Positions 25,919-38,454 of a stretch of DNA of 64,000 nucleotides are shown here, in pieces. Source of the DNA: Glandiceps talaboti (Eukaryota > Hemichordata > Enteropneusta > Spengelidae). Location: NCBI RefSeq assembly GCF_964340395.1, contig NC_135556.1, positions 8,901,001 through 8,965,000 of the forward strand, written 5' to 3'. Every line of letters begins with the position of its first letter. Positions within the stretch are counted from its first letter, which is position 1. The position numbers and the translations under genes were made by a program. Below the pieces are notes generated by a model, which saw nothing but the letters and a program-made list of their open reading frames with translations, had not been told where the DNA came from and did not search any database.

Positions 25919-27189
25919 ATGTGTTTATATCTATGGCTAATTCTAAGTCTGTGTCGAATGCTTTCGTCGTTGACCCTGTACAAGAGCATTGAATTCCAGT
26001 ATTGTCCATGCCATGACGAAGTCAGCATGGAGATAATTAAATATATGCCAGGGATATCGGTTACGTGGAACCGTTGGTGTCAACAGTGATATAGATATGC
26101 CTGGTGTGTAGTAGAAATTGTTGTTACATTATCGTACATTATCTGCTATGTTTGAGTACCCTCTCGTAGTACCCATTGAATCTTGAGAGTACGCTTTTGT
26201 ACAAGTACTTGTGCATTTCACTTGAATGTTCAGGTTTTGTCGTGAGTCCTGGCTTTCAGATTTGGATCCATGGAAGCATGTTCCGTGTTGTAGATGAACA
26301 TAGTGACAGGGTTATAGATGGAGGAAACAAAGGTATGGCTCAGTGTTGTTCGTTGGTCATTCTGACACATGAGGAAGATATTTGTGACTTTGTATATAGT
26401 GTTAGTATATTTCTTCATCACACTCCCTCATATTTTTATGTTATCATTTCATCAACAATTGATCGACACAAAAATTATTTCCATAAATTTTGGTCGAGCT
26501 CATGATTGTGTACTAAAATGCATTGTAGTATATAGTACACATGCATGTTCACAATTTTGGTATAAAATGTATTACATACAGAACATCCTCACCTACACCG
26601 TGACTCTATTTTGCTGGGGGTGTTTTTTCACAAACATGTGAAGATAATGTTTTTGTCACAAATTTTGGCCAAGTTCTTAAGTCTATGCTAAAATTTTGAC
26701 AAAGGGTCAGTGACACAGTTTCGTTCTGTTTTATGAAACTAAATGCAACATTCCAATGTGTCAAAATTATGGGGGAAAAACAAGGAATTTAATTAAACTA
26801 TTCTATGGAAAATGAGTTTGATGAAGACATTTAATTTAGAATTATACAAAGGGCACCCTTCCCAAGGGAAGACAGTGTATACATTGAGTGTAGACATATA
26901 CTTTGTCTGGCCATGTATAGGCACTGGGGTATAATTGTCTTCAAGGTTTTTGGCCAGATGATTTTTTTGGAGCCAATGGAGTCTTCATGGTTTGTACTCT
27001 TCAAATAAAAACAATGCCTGTCAAATTGATCTACTCTCTAGTGATGAGTGTCACTGCAGACTCTTGTGAACTCCAAGGAGTATACTGACTTGCTTAAATT
27101 TACATAAAAATAAGCCAATTTTACAGCTATACATATATCCAAGCATTTCATGCTGATGTTCTTTGTGTATGGTGCATGCAAGCCATGGA
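25919..27189. other. No gene seen (likely intron)
   Basis: A 109-codon frame at 26176-26505 lacks splice sites and low-complexity or domain signal. The phrase CAAAAATTATTTCCATAAATT and similar recur weakly. Confidence 0.4.
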
Positions 27190-27870
27190 AACTAGGGCGT
27201 TTGTGAAGACCTTGGATTTATGCTTGTGGTTGATGTGTATGTGACTTTTCAACTCAGCCAGTGGTCTAAAATAGTACTGGCTTTATAGATCAGGCAGTCT
27301 TGAACACCAGTTGGTGTACTTTTGTTTGAAATGCTGGCCTTTTAGTGATGGTAGACATGTAACAAGTTGTGACAGCTGTGCAAAGCAAATTAGCAATAGA
27401 CTTGGATTGTGACAATGCTGTGATGTTTGGGTATAAATCAGTAAATTTCATAACTTTTCTATTAGTCCAGTGGTGTAAAATAGTACAGGTTTAGATGAGG
27501 CAAGTCATAAACACTACTGTGACCAGGCAGTTGGTTTACTTTTGTTTGGAATGCTGTCCTTTTAGTAGAAGTAATACATAGCAGATGAATAGTAGAATTA
27601 GATAAGACCGATACTGTCACATGCGAAGCGAACATCGATAACTTTCCAAAAATACCTTTCCAAACATTTCAAGTAGGCCAGTGGTCTAAAATAGAACAGG
27701 CCTAGACTTAAGTAAACTATGAAACACAGGCCATTAATATCATTATACACTTTTAGAATACTCACAACATGCTGTTGTGTGCATAACAAATGAATAATAG
27801 AACTGCATAGGAGTGATACCCCATGACATTTGGACGTAAAACCAATACAGATACAAGATGGTGACATTTT
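27190..27870. repeat. Tandem repeat, about 209-bp unit, 3 copies
   Basis: CCAGTGGTCTAAAATAG occurs at about 27259, 27468 and 27677 (GTGTAAAATAG in the second), and each copy has TTTTAGTGATGG/TTTTAGTAGAAG-type and CATTTGG/GATGTTTGG-type followers. Spacing is steady near 209 bp. Confidence 0.75.
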
Positions 27871-28096
27871 AAGTAAAAAGTTCCACTGTAACAAATGAGA
27901 GAGGAAATGATTTTATTGTATTCCAAATTGTGATAATGAGTTTACATAGGATGCTTGTGATGTTGAGATTAGCAATGTATCATCTATTAGAGACAGTCTT
28001 GGGAGTACTGCTTAATTGCTGTCATGTCATCATGCCGGAATACTTTAATGGCCCATCATTAATCATATTCTATTATCTACATCTGTCTCTCAATTC

Positions 28097-28622
28097 TCAT
28101 CAGCTTAAATTCTCATAGATGCAGTTTACATTTGTTTTCCACATAGCTGCAGTTATATTTGTTTTCCACATAGCTGCAGTTATATTTGTTTTCCACATAG
28201 CTGCAGTTTACATGTTTTCCACATAGCTGCAGTTATATTTGTTTTCCACATAGCTGCAGTTTACATGTTTTCCACATAGCTGCAGTTATATTTGTTTTCC
28301 ACATAGCTGCAGTTTACATGTTTTCCACATAGCTGCAGTTATATTTGTTTTCCACATAGCTGCAGTTTACATTTGTTTTCCACATTTATTGTAGCTTACA
28401 TCTCTCCTCCCATTCTTAAGGTAAATTTACATAGCTGCATTTGGCATTTGTTGCCAAATAAGCTGCAGTTTACATTTGTTTCCACATAGCTGCAGTTTAC
28501 ATTTGTTTTCCACAGAGCTACATCTCTTATTCCATTCAACTTAAATTCACATAGCTGTAGTTTACAGTTGTTTTCGCACATAGCTGCAGTTTACAGTTTT
28601 TTCCACATAGCTGCATTTGCGG
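28097..28622. repeat. Minisatellite, about 28-bp unit with PstI-type core
   Basis: The unit is CACATAGCTGCAGTTTACAT followed by TTGTTTTC. Inner copies alternate TTATATTTG and TTTACATG forms, giving a two-unit period. CTGCAG is present in almost every copy. Confidence 0.9.
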
Positions 28623-28629
28623 TTTCATT

Positions 28630-29317
28630 TACTTTAGGTACATTGCATCCTCTACCTATCTGTCTTTCTATGTTTCGTCTGTCAGTGTGTGTGTTTTTGT
28701 GACTGACAAAAGTAAAACATTAAAAGAACCTGCTTAGCCTGTTTAATACTGGTATACTACCGTATGTGGTATGATGTGATACATACATGAAGATTACATA
28801 GTAAGGACACACAGTTGTAAGAATTTTACAGCTTCAGAGGTGATGACTGCAGGACTTCTGGATAAGTACACCTGGGAATATAGACATGTACACCTGGGAA
28901 CATAGGTACACCTGGGAACATAGATAAGTTGACAGCAGTGATTTATGTCTTCTCAATGATTTGATAACTGATATGCTAATGAGGAATATATATAATATGT
29001 TGAAAAGTGTGAAAACTTTGGTGTTAAAGGGGACCGCAACTCAAGGAAATGCCGTTATTTTTTATAAACTATGTGTTCTGGAAAGTCATTTCATGATTTT
29101 ACATCACCTTCAATTACTTGCAATTTCAAACATTAAGTTGAAATTTTACCTTTATAGGGAATCTTTGCTGTGGGACATTGCATCATGGGAGTCAACAGAA
29201 ATATATAAAGTCCCACGAATATTCATGAGAGATGTGTCACACTGAAGGGTATAGGCCCTCAGGACTCACCTAGCGCACTGTCTACAAGTTGATTATAATG
29301 GATAGGCATATCAATAA
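28630..29317. other. No gene seen
   Basis: A three-copy ACACCTGGGAA.ATAG repeat lies at 28869-28925. The 94-codon frame at 28961-29245 lacks splice signals. Otherwise unique. Confidence 0.4.
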
Positions 29318-29516
29318 TACTGTAAACCTAGATATTTTCACTACTTCGAAATTTTGTGATTTTTACAGTCTTCAGCTAGTTTTCAAAGACTAATTTTTAC
29401 AAATTACCAGTTGGGTATACATTGATGTTGAAGGCATTTTAGTCACTTCCTATTTTTGTGTCGTTGTTTTCCAGCGAAATTAGCAAAAATAAGTCTTTAT
29501 TTCCAGACGGTGGTAT
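29318..29516 (-). mobile_element. MITE-like family A, copy 3 (reverse)
   Basis: It begins TACTGTAAACCTAGATATTTTC and carries the complement of the shared interior (TTTTTACAGTCTTCAGCTAG, ACCAGTTGGG). Its far end is the complement of the left end of the 17.4-kb copy. Confidence 0.68.
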
Positions 29517-31935
29517 ATATTTATTTTACATTTTACACTAAGGATTGGGAGGAGGGGGTAAATTTGCATAGATTTCAATAGCTTGTACCAAGTTTTGTTT
29601 AAAACTTTTTTTAAAAAACCTGAGGAACTTAGGTAGATTGGACTTATTTGAAACCCATAATTAAAAACACTTCTCATGATTATTCAAATGAGAAATGGGG
29701 ATAGACTGAATATCAGAAAGATAATGAATTAAGAAACACAAAATCCCATAATACTTCAATTTTGCCTTTTTGTTTTCTCCTAATGATGTTATGATTAGTA
29801 AATAGTTTCATTTAAATTCCCCAAGTTTTCATTATGAACAAGGCATGTTGATTAATTTTACATACCGTAACGCTCATTAACGGCTAATTATTCATGACTA
29901 ATGTAAAACATTCTCTAATTTTGTCTTCAATATTTATCAAAAATGATCATCGGGGGAACCAAAGAAAGCGCTTAAGTTAAGAGATCAATCACTCAGGTGA
30001 AGAATAATGACGGTAAACTAAGAACAAAGTCTTTCGATTATGAAGATCATTAAGAAAATCCTGTATGGCTTGTGTGTTGAGATTTTGAAGCAGGTGGTTT
30101 AGTAAGAGTATTACGGGGTTATTACGCATATTTTGTAAGTGCTGATGATAGTGATGGGTTATAGTACATTGATAGCTAGGTGAAACTAGTATTCTAGTGC
30201 TCATTAGTATTTGGAAACCCAGTCTGCTATACACCTGAGGACCTCTCTGTTTTTACAACCATAAGTGTCTGTTTGATGCATCGTACATATGTTTGTCTGT
30301 AAAATTGGACACTGTCTTTTAATATCCGATATTGCTGTTTCCTCATTTTTTAATTGATTTCCGGAACATTTTTAAGTTAAAGATTCTATAAATGTGTTAA
30401 AATGATGTTCTCAGCTTGCAACCCTGATAGCATTTTGCAGAATTGTGGATTAAGGCTGAACATTTTGGCGGGAAATTATAGCAAGTTTTACTTTCTTGAT
30501 TTCTCCTTTTCACATGTGACTATGATATGATGTAATTTTAATACAGTTCACTTTCTTTTTGCAACTTCATATCTCCTACGTGTATGTTTTCTGTTCCTAC
30601 AGACCCTTGTAGAAAATGTGTATTTTGTTAGATTTTAGAACTAAAATTGAAAAATATGAACAAAATTCTCTGTAATATTCTAGAGTTGTCCAATTATGGT
30701 CATAAATTATGAATCATGTGACTCCATATTTGCTAGCGATTGGTTAATGCAACAATGATATGTCTCAAGTCTTTGTTTTAATTTTTCGTCATCCATTATG
30801 GATGGTAGGAGTGGTTGACAAAATTTCCTCATAATTCAATTTTATACTTATAAGATAGCCAAACCGCCGGACTAGTTTCTTCAAATTTGGCCAAAACAAA
30901 GATATACCAAAGAATTACTGGAAAATTTGAATTTTGTTGAAACACAATTTGGAAATTTGTTCAAATAATTTTGATGAGAATTTTCTTGAAACTTTGTTTT
31001 TAATGGAATCCACAAATTTGGACAAAGTATTGTAGGAAGAATTCTTGGCGGGAAAGTAAGATTTTGCCAGCAAAGTTGTCAGTAGTGAAAGCCAGTGCCA
31101 CCTACATAGTACATGCCTAGCTTGATCACAACTATTTCCAATATCATAGCCAATGGCCCAGGGGGAAGTTTTATTTGCTTCACAAACTTTTTTGTTTACC
31201 GAATTCTAATCTTTGCTCATGAATGTATTTTAGGTGTTAGTGTTGAAAGAATTTCAATGGCAGTTTAGTCAACAAGGTCTTTGGATAAAGGTGTGAAAGA
31301 AAATAGCTGATGAATTGTCATGGTCCACAGGCTATGTAAACTTTACTTTGTGTAGACCGATATCTATTAAAGCATGGTAGACATACAGTGTTTAAGCAAG
31401 TACAGAACGGTACCAGCATAAAGGTATTACAATTCTGTATCATAGTTGAGTTGTCAGTCTGTATTTAATCAATGACTGACAAAGTAGTTTTGTTTGGGTC
31501 AGTAGAGTTAAAAAAAAAAAAAAACAAAAACAAAAACTGTGTGTTCCAAAATCCTATTTACTACATTCAATTTGAAATATGTTGAAATAGAAAATCTAAA
31601 TCTAAAACAAAAAAAATCCATGTTTTCCCATTGTTACTGTGTAGAACAAATATAAGTGAACTCTGTGTATACTTCATCAGAAATTCAATGTGTCATTTTT
31701 AGATAGAACCAAATTTGATTTATGTGATGCCACTTAGTCTTGAGATGTGAAGTGGAGTAGGTAAATGATTTATGATTAGAAAAACAATGGATTCTATTGT
31801 TCTTCCTATGATTTCTGCTATCCAATATCCCTTTGTCATGTCAAATTAGACTTGGATGCAGACTAATGTATTTGTACATGATGTAAATGTCAATGTATAT
31901 TATGGAGATTTTTAGATATAAACATGAAAAGGGCA

Positions 31936-31937
<2 letters not shown>
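29517..31937. other. No gene seen; one homeodomain-site-rich stretch
   Basis: Unique AT-rich sequence. Around 29845-29990 there is a compact block with TTAATTTT, CTCATTAACGGCTAATTATTC and ACTAATG that stands out from its flanks. An A-rich tract lies at 31510-31540. Confidence 0.4.
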
Positions 31938-31991
<54 letters not shown>

Positions 31992-32256
31992 TGTATATGT
32001 ATATGTATGTATGTATGTATGTAAGTGTCTGTCTGTCTGTCTGTGTGTATGCATGCATGTACATTGTATGTATGTATGTATGTATGCACCATCAGTGCAT
32101 GTATGTATGTATGTATGTATGTATGTATGTATGTATGTATGCACGCACATGTGATGTATACATGTGTGTATGTGTGACCCCCCCCCAGGGGGTGGGGGGT
32201 GGGGGATGTTTGTGTGTAAACATGTGTATGTGCATGCATACATACAATAATTTCTA
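31938..32256. repeat. Compound (TG)n / (TGTA)n / (TGTC)n microsatellite
   Basis: Pure TG runs turn into ATGT, CTGT and again ATGT repeats, with a CCCCCCCC/GGGGTGGGGG patch at 32178-32207. The long Cys-Met-Tyr-Val and His-Thr-Tyr-Ile frames across it are products of the repeat. Confidence 0.95.
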
Positions 32257-32579
32257 AATATTTTGTTCTCATACATGTAGCTACAGGGAATCTGTGATTC
32301 CGTTGGCACAATGGCCATCCGTAAAACATTATGTAGAATAAGAGTTTGTAAAAAAAATATTCATATGAAATATAGCGTCCAAATTTGGTGTCACATGACA
32401 GAAGATTGATGAAATGGCACAAGAGTCATTATTTACATAGAACCGTGATTACAAGATCAACATCTTTCAAGCTTTTATTTGCTGTTTGGAGTAGCCATTG
32501 TTTAGCGTTAGGTATCAACAGCTTACTAACATTAAACAAAATCCATCGCAACATTCTTCCCAATCCACACGTTACCTTT

Positions 32580-33022
32580 TGAATTCTATACGAAGCTGGA
32601 TCCCATCAATGGAAAACAATTCAAGAAACTGCATAGTAGTGTGTACTTCAATATCAGTGTTTGCTTTATTATTTGTGAAACACTTTACTACGTCAATGCT
32701 ATTATCTCAATCCATATATACTAACTTCAGATTATGTATATATTGAAATTGTTATCCATCAATATAGACAATGGAAATTACACTGTAGCATAGCTACCCA
32801 AGTGTTTATTTAATATTTGTAAAACATTCTCAGTCAATGCTGTTTTCTCAATCCATATATATACTAACTTTAAACTATACATTTGTAGCTGTATTACATC
32901 TAGCTGTATTACATCTACTGAAAGACACAGGAACTGCATGGTACCATATTTAGATCTGATTCAGTGTTTGTTTAAATATCAAGCATTCTCAATCAATGTT
33001 TTTTTTCTCAAATCCATATTAG
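32580..33022. repeat. Tandem repeat, 5' part, interrupted by an insertion
   Basis: TTTCTCAATCCATATATA...ACTAACTT, ACATTTGTAGCTG and AGAAACTGCAT/AGGAACTGCATGGTA recur in order. The array resumes at 33373. Confidence 0.7.
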
Positions 33023-33372
33023 GCCTACAAAAAAAATTATTTGGTTCCAGTTACCCGACCCCACCTAGTTTTTTCACTGCTGACCCTAAACTTTTCTTAT
33101 GTATATATTCAAGAAAAAAATTAGATAAAATAGCGAAAATTATGAAGTCTTGCGAGGAGTAGTGGATGCAGAAACTGACATCAACTTAAAAAGACAGTAT
33201 GAAACTGTTCTTCCAATTTGCAATGGCTGTACATCTGATGAGAAGAAAACAATAACACAGATGGAAAACGTAACTACCTGACCTAGAGATTCACACATGG
33301 AAAAAAAAAAGTTTCATCTACTCCACCTATTCTAAAATTGAGCATAATCGGAACCAAACAATTTTTTTAGGC
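33023..33372. mobile_element. Inverted-repeat element, family C, nested in a tandem array
   Basis: The left end is GCCTACAAAAAAAATTATTT then GGTTCC; the right end is GGAACCAAACAATTTTTTTA then GGC. The ends are near-complementary over about 26 bp. The flanking tandem repeat continues across it, and TTA precedes and follows the element, a possible target duplication. No transposase frame is seen, so it would be non-autonomous. Confidence 0.68.
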
Positions 33373-33535
33373 GTTATGCTAACATTAATAACTATACATT
33401 TGTGGCTGCATTCCATCTACAGAAAGACAAAGGAACTGCACAGTACTGTATTTATCGGTGTTTGTTTAGTAGTTGGTGTTCTTAGTCAATGGTACATGTA
33501 TTTTCTCTGTAAATTACATAACTTATTTTTTGTCA
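33373..33535. repeat. Tandem repeat, 3' part
   Basis: AACTATACATTTGTGGCTGC, AAAGACAAAGGAACTGCACA and TTCTTAGTCAATGGTAC continue the array at 32580. Confidence 0.65.
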
Positions 33536-33659
33536 TCTAAACCGGAATGATTGAATAAAAAGTGTGCAATATGCCAAGTATGTAGGTCTATTCATATGTA
33601 GGTGGGTAGGTATGTGTGTATATTTTATACATACATTAATGTTTACATGCATCACTTAT

Positions 33660-33855
33660 AAAAGGCCCTGTTTCAAGTTGTGTCAAAAATGAAGGTGTGG
33701 AAAACAGTTGATTGACAGAGCTATACGTGTACAAAAATTTGGTTGAGAACAATAGAATGCTCCAATGTAATCCTTATACTTATAGCTCCACTGATACGAT
33801 AACACTAATGCAAAATCCCGGGACTAAATCACTGGCCTTTAAAGTGTAAACTCCA
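33660..33855 (-). mobile_element. SINE-like family 2, copy 4
   Basis: It has GAAGGTGTGGAAAACAGTTG, ATAGCTCCACTGATACGATA, CCCGGGACTAAATCACTGGC and CCTTTAAAG. In the complement, CTATAGTGGAG precedes a B-box-like motif, as in a tRNA head. Confidence 0.55.
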
Positions 33856-33859
33856 CTAT

Positions 33860-35020
33860 AGAGGTACTGTAACATGCTAATTACTGGACGGTAATTAGTT
33901 TTAAATTTTGTGCTAATTACTTTGTGATGGTTTAATTATGATAATTTATTGTAATGGTTTTGTCATTAGACACATTGTTACTGGCACACACAGACTTTTA
34001 TGTTCTACAAAGTATTTGCATGGAAATTCAAAGTGGGTGGGAATGTCTGCATAGCATGCATAGAACTTGTTTTCAGACACTACTAAACTGGGTACACTAA
34101 TACATGTGATTATGTAGGATTTTACTGTATTTTTTATTAATGAAAGTGAAAGTTTACCAGAGTTTTTGTGCATCTCAAGTTGTTGTATGGGGAGTTTTAT
34201 GTAAGTATGGTTTCTATGTAAACTTTACTAATAGTCTGTGTAGTCAGTTTGCAGTTTCAAAATTCTAAAAACTGCAGTCTACGCAATACATTATCCAATG
34301 TGCATCTGCGAAAAGCAGTCCCCATTTTACAAAACTACAACAGATATGTTTGTATAAATCGAAAAAAAAGAAGAAAAAAAAAACCGATTTCAAACTACAG
34401 TATAGACTTTCTATCGTTTGTGGTGGTGGGCAAATATCCAAGAATTACAATTAGCGATCTCAACTTTTCAAAATTCCTGGTCCGAAAGTCAGTCAGACAT
34501 TCTGACGATAACGGAATGGGATATTGTTGTCATCTATAGCTTGAATCGGAGTGTTGAAAGTTATCATCTGAAAATGATATAGGGTATGTGTAGTAGTTAA
34601 GTGAGAAACTGTAAACCCATGTTCACATAAATTGAATACTTGCAGTCAACAGAGGAAATGATTGTGTATGTTATGTAGAGCAGTGGCCAGCCGCTGTCTT
34701 CCATATCTGTTTCAATTTAATGATTCAAATACTAGCAATTATTTGATAAAGCAGATAGAGTTTCAAACCGCCTTTTAAGTTTCCACGCAGCTGCAGGTTG
34801 TAGGGTGCTAGAGTACAGCTGCGTGTACAAACTATGTATGTACAAACATCTTGTTGGTAGTTTTCACCAAACTATTCAGATATGTAATTGTATTAATATG
34901 TGTATGAATGGACTCCCCCCTTGTTAACATATTTGATTTAGATCAATGACAATTTGGAAAATCGTTTCACTTTATTACAAGTGTCACTCAGAAATGGAGA
35001 AACTTATTACAATCTGAAAA
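33860..35020. other. No gene seen
   Basis: Unique sequence. The 96-codon frame at 34249-34539 contains a Lys run from an A-rich tract and has no splice support. Confidence 0.4.
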
Positions 35021-35025
35021 TTAAT

Positions 35026-35089
35026 TGCACACACACAACATGCATGCATACACATACATACACAGACATATATACATGCATGCATGCAT

Positions 35090-35132
<43 letters not shown>

Positions 35133-35600
35133 CACACATCCATACATACATACATACATACATACATACATACATACATACATACATACATACACACACA
35201 CCAGACATACATACATGCATGCATACATACATACATATATACATACATACATACATACATACATACATACATACATACATACATACATACATACATACAT
35301 ACATACGCACGCACACACGCGCTTGCGCACACAGACAGAAAGATATACATACATACATACATACATACATACATACAGACAGACAGACAGACATACATAC
35401 ATACATACATACATACATACATACATACATACATACATACATACATACATACATACAGACATACAGACATACATTGAGACAGACAGACAGACAGACATAC
35501 ATACATACATACATACATACATACATACATACATACATACATAGAGACAGACAGACAGATGATACATAAGCACACCATATATACACACACATACACAAAT
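35026..35600. repeat. (CATA)n / (CAGA)n compound microsatellite
   Basis: About 570 bp of CATA and CAGA blocks, with a short CGCA island at 35306-35335. All long frames here are repeat artefacts. Confidence 0.95.
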
Positions 35601-35601
35601 A

Positions 35602-35770
35602 GTATAGTATAGTTTATTCAACTCAAAGTTAAGTTTTACACAACATAATCTATGGTCAAGGATATACTAAAATATGTATAACTACAAATATCACATACTG
35701 ATACAACTAGTATATTGTAACACACACTACATCTAATCTAGTTTATGTTAGCTTTAATAGGGAGCCTGTC
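35602..35770 (-). mobile_element. Possible retroelement 3' end
   Basis: On the complement, sequence reading AACTTTGAGTTGAATAAACT ends in (CTATA)n-like repeats: a polyadenylation-type signal followed by a short terminal repeat, as in LINE/SINE tails. No coding part is seen, so this is weak. Confidence 0.25.
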
Positions 35771-37430
35771 TACATGGCGGTCTGTGATTTAACTTCACTG
35801 TCTCAATAAACATGTATACTAAATGCCATGGTTTTGTGCTGCCATTGGTTAGCAGTTGCAAATAAAACCATTTGGAAAGTATATTAAATTTTCATTCTTC
35901 TAACAAATTTACTTCAGTATTAAAAGAATAGCTTTAACGAAGATGTAAGGATCATTTTAGACAAAAAACATTGGGAAGGAAAATAGTACGTTTTTAATAT
36001 ATGATTGCATTGCACAGTTGATTCCATTTACTGAGTTAAGGTTCTCAACAGAAGTTAATATTATCAACCAACAGTGCAGTAAAATATCCAAAACTTCCCA
36101 ATATTTTGACAACCGACTGCCATCTCGGAATGAAGCCATGACCTAAAATGATATGCCCATGTATTTGGACAGAAAACAGTAACTAGTGGTGCTAAACATT
36201 TTTTGACATCCAGTTAGGGGGCCTTTTTGTCACATGTTTGAAATTCATAAAAAACAATGAAATGTTCTTTTAATAATCTTTATAAAAAAAATATCCAGTT
36301 GAGGGAATTAAGAAAAAATTACTTTGGCAGATAATATCTTACAAGAGTTAGTGTATACACTGATTATGTCATCGTACTAAAAATACCAGCAGTTGACAGG
36401 AAATTTGATATGAAACATTACTGAGATTTGACATCCGCAATAAGTTTATATTACTGGACAAAATTTCTTTATTGAGGATATGACATGTACACAGACAATG
36501 TATGCCAATCCTCAACACAAAGAAACATGAAAAAATGAACGATGAACGAGTTTTTAAGTTGGAAGCAATTCTGGAAGTATGAGATAATTATAGTGTAAGA
36601 CGTCGTCATAGATTTTAATAGATTACTGATTCACTTACTGTAGAGCACAGCTGTGAGTCGAGAGTTTTCACAGACATACACAAACTGAAATTTATATACT
36701 ATAGAAAATTGTATTTTGTTGGATTAATTTCTTTTTAATTTTTTTTTTTTTGGAAAATGGATCACTTATTGACTGAGATGGGGTTTTTTTTCAAGTACTA
36801 GAAAAAAAAACAACGTGTAGATTGATGTATAATAAAAAGTATACAGATCCAGATTATATAAATTATGCCCTACTGTACAACTGAGTCTGCCACAGTGCAT
36901 AATTATTGTATAACGTTGTCTATGAAAGTAGAAGTTAATGTTTTTGTATATCTAGTAAAGCGTAACAAATGTGCAAGAGAAGTTACACAATTTATGTTTT
37001 GAGCAGTCAGGCGGAAGTTACATGCTTTGTCTTGAAAACCTGATTTTGTGGTATTCTGCAGGCAAAAAATAGCACTTCAAGCACTGGTGTTCTTTTATAC
37101 AAGGTTGGTTTTGTCTTTGTAAATAATTTAATTATCACTGTGTGGGCATGTTCTGTGGGTGTTGAGTCTACTTCATAGCAACTTGAACGAGGACTGTGTA
37201 TATTGAATATAACGATAGTTATTTTTGTAGAGTTTCATTATTTTTCGTACAAGCCAAGGGTTACATGCATGTGTTGACTCAGATTTGGTACTATGGTCTT
37301 TTTCTTGTTTTCTGAGAATAGTAGCCCAGTATCTGGCTCAACAGCCTGACTCAACATCGCCAAGCCAGATAGCCAAAAGTCTCTGTCCTACCCGGGTAGA
37401 GAACTTTTACGAAAACCTGTGATGGGAGCC
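35771..37430. other. No gene seen
   Basis: AT-rich with T- and A-runs (36730-36815). No open frame with splice sites. Confidence 0.4.
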
Positions 37431-37434
37431 TGAC

Positions 37435-38000
37435 TGCAAAACTATATAAACTGGAACAGATAGGCTGGTCGGAAATATAAAACCGGCATGTTTGTATAGA
37501 ATAGAAAGATTGAAATACTTAGTAAGATTACCGCCTCTGTTTGGGGCAGTGTTGGTATGTGACCAGTCAGAAAGTCACTGGCATAGCTATAGTAATCCTA
37601 CCCTCAAGGCACACATTCACTCCATTTCAATAAAGCCAGTCGTGTAAACACTATGTTTGTAGTCGGGAGCTGGCGAGTAATGGAGCTGCAATTCATAAAT
37701 AATATCACTACAGGATATTAAAGAATTCCTAATGACAATCCAAGTTCCCTTTATTTAGATTATAACACAGGTAATTTTGGTCTGTTAATTAATGATTTAG
37801 TGGTTAATATTGTCCATTTGCACTGGAAACCAAATCGTAAAGTGCTAGATGGATTGGTATGAATTATCATTGATGGCGAATTTAGATTGCTAAATGGAGA
37901 GTTTTTAATTAAAGATTTATTTGCTCATAGTCATATTTGTTTTTGGTAATGGCTGGATGATTACAGTGTGATAGCGTTAATAAAACAATAAATTCCTCCC
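37435..38000. promoter_or_regulatory. Candidate regulatory block (TATA-like, homeodomain sites)
   Basis: ACTATATAAACTGG at about 37440 follows a GC-richer patch containing CTACCCGGGTAG (37389). From 37690 on the sequence carries TTAATTAATGA (37785), GGTTAAT, TTTAATTAAAG (37904), CATAAATAAT and TAATGG, all core homeodomain-site types, without tandem structure. It looks like a conserved non-coding element; conservation cannot be seen from one sequence. Confidence 0.33.
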
Positions 38001-38454
38001 CAGGGATTCCAAATCATATGCTCTGAGTTTTACAATATTGTACAAGAAATGATACAATTCGGCGGCGTTATATCTGTGATATTTTGGGATGTCTACATCT
38101 AAGTTAAGGTCACTGTACGACAACGACTGTTCATGTTGTGTAGCGATTACAGGATATTGCTTGAACTAGTGACTTACATATATGAGAGAGTATAGAGGAA
38201 CAGGGTTGTCAGTGATGAATGAATATTCCCTCTAGTCTAGTTACTAAATTGCCTAAGAGTAAGATCCATCGATTTTTTGTAATATCAGGGATGTTATTAA
38301 ACTTTCATGATAATTGGCAGCTTTAAAATTCCCTTCCTATATATTCTTGATATGTAAAAGAAATCAAAGCTACTCTATAGAATATAGAGACAGTGTACTA
38401 TCTCTGGATAGACTATGGTATGAAATGTAGGATTCTGTTGTCACTTGTAGAGAC

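Noticed and set aside
26176-26505. 109-codon frame
   Set aside because: No splice signals, no domain, and base composition like its flanks.
31841-32422. Long His-Thr-Tyr-Ile / Cys-Met-Tyr-Val frames of 142-193 codons
   Set aside because: They are translations of TG/TGTA microsatellites, which have no stops in any frame on either strand.
34954-35621. Overlapping frames of about 150-204 codons on both strands
   Set aside because: Products of CATA/CAGA repeats; there is no other sequence content.
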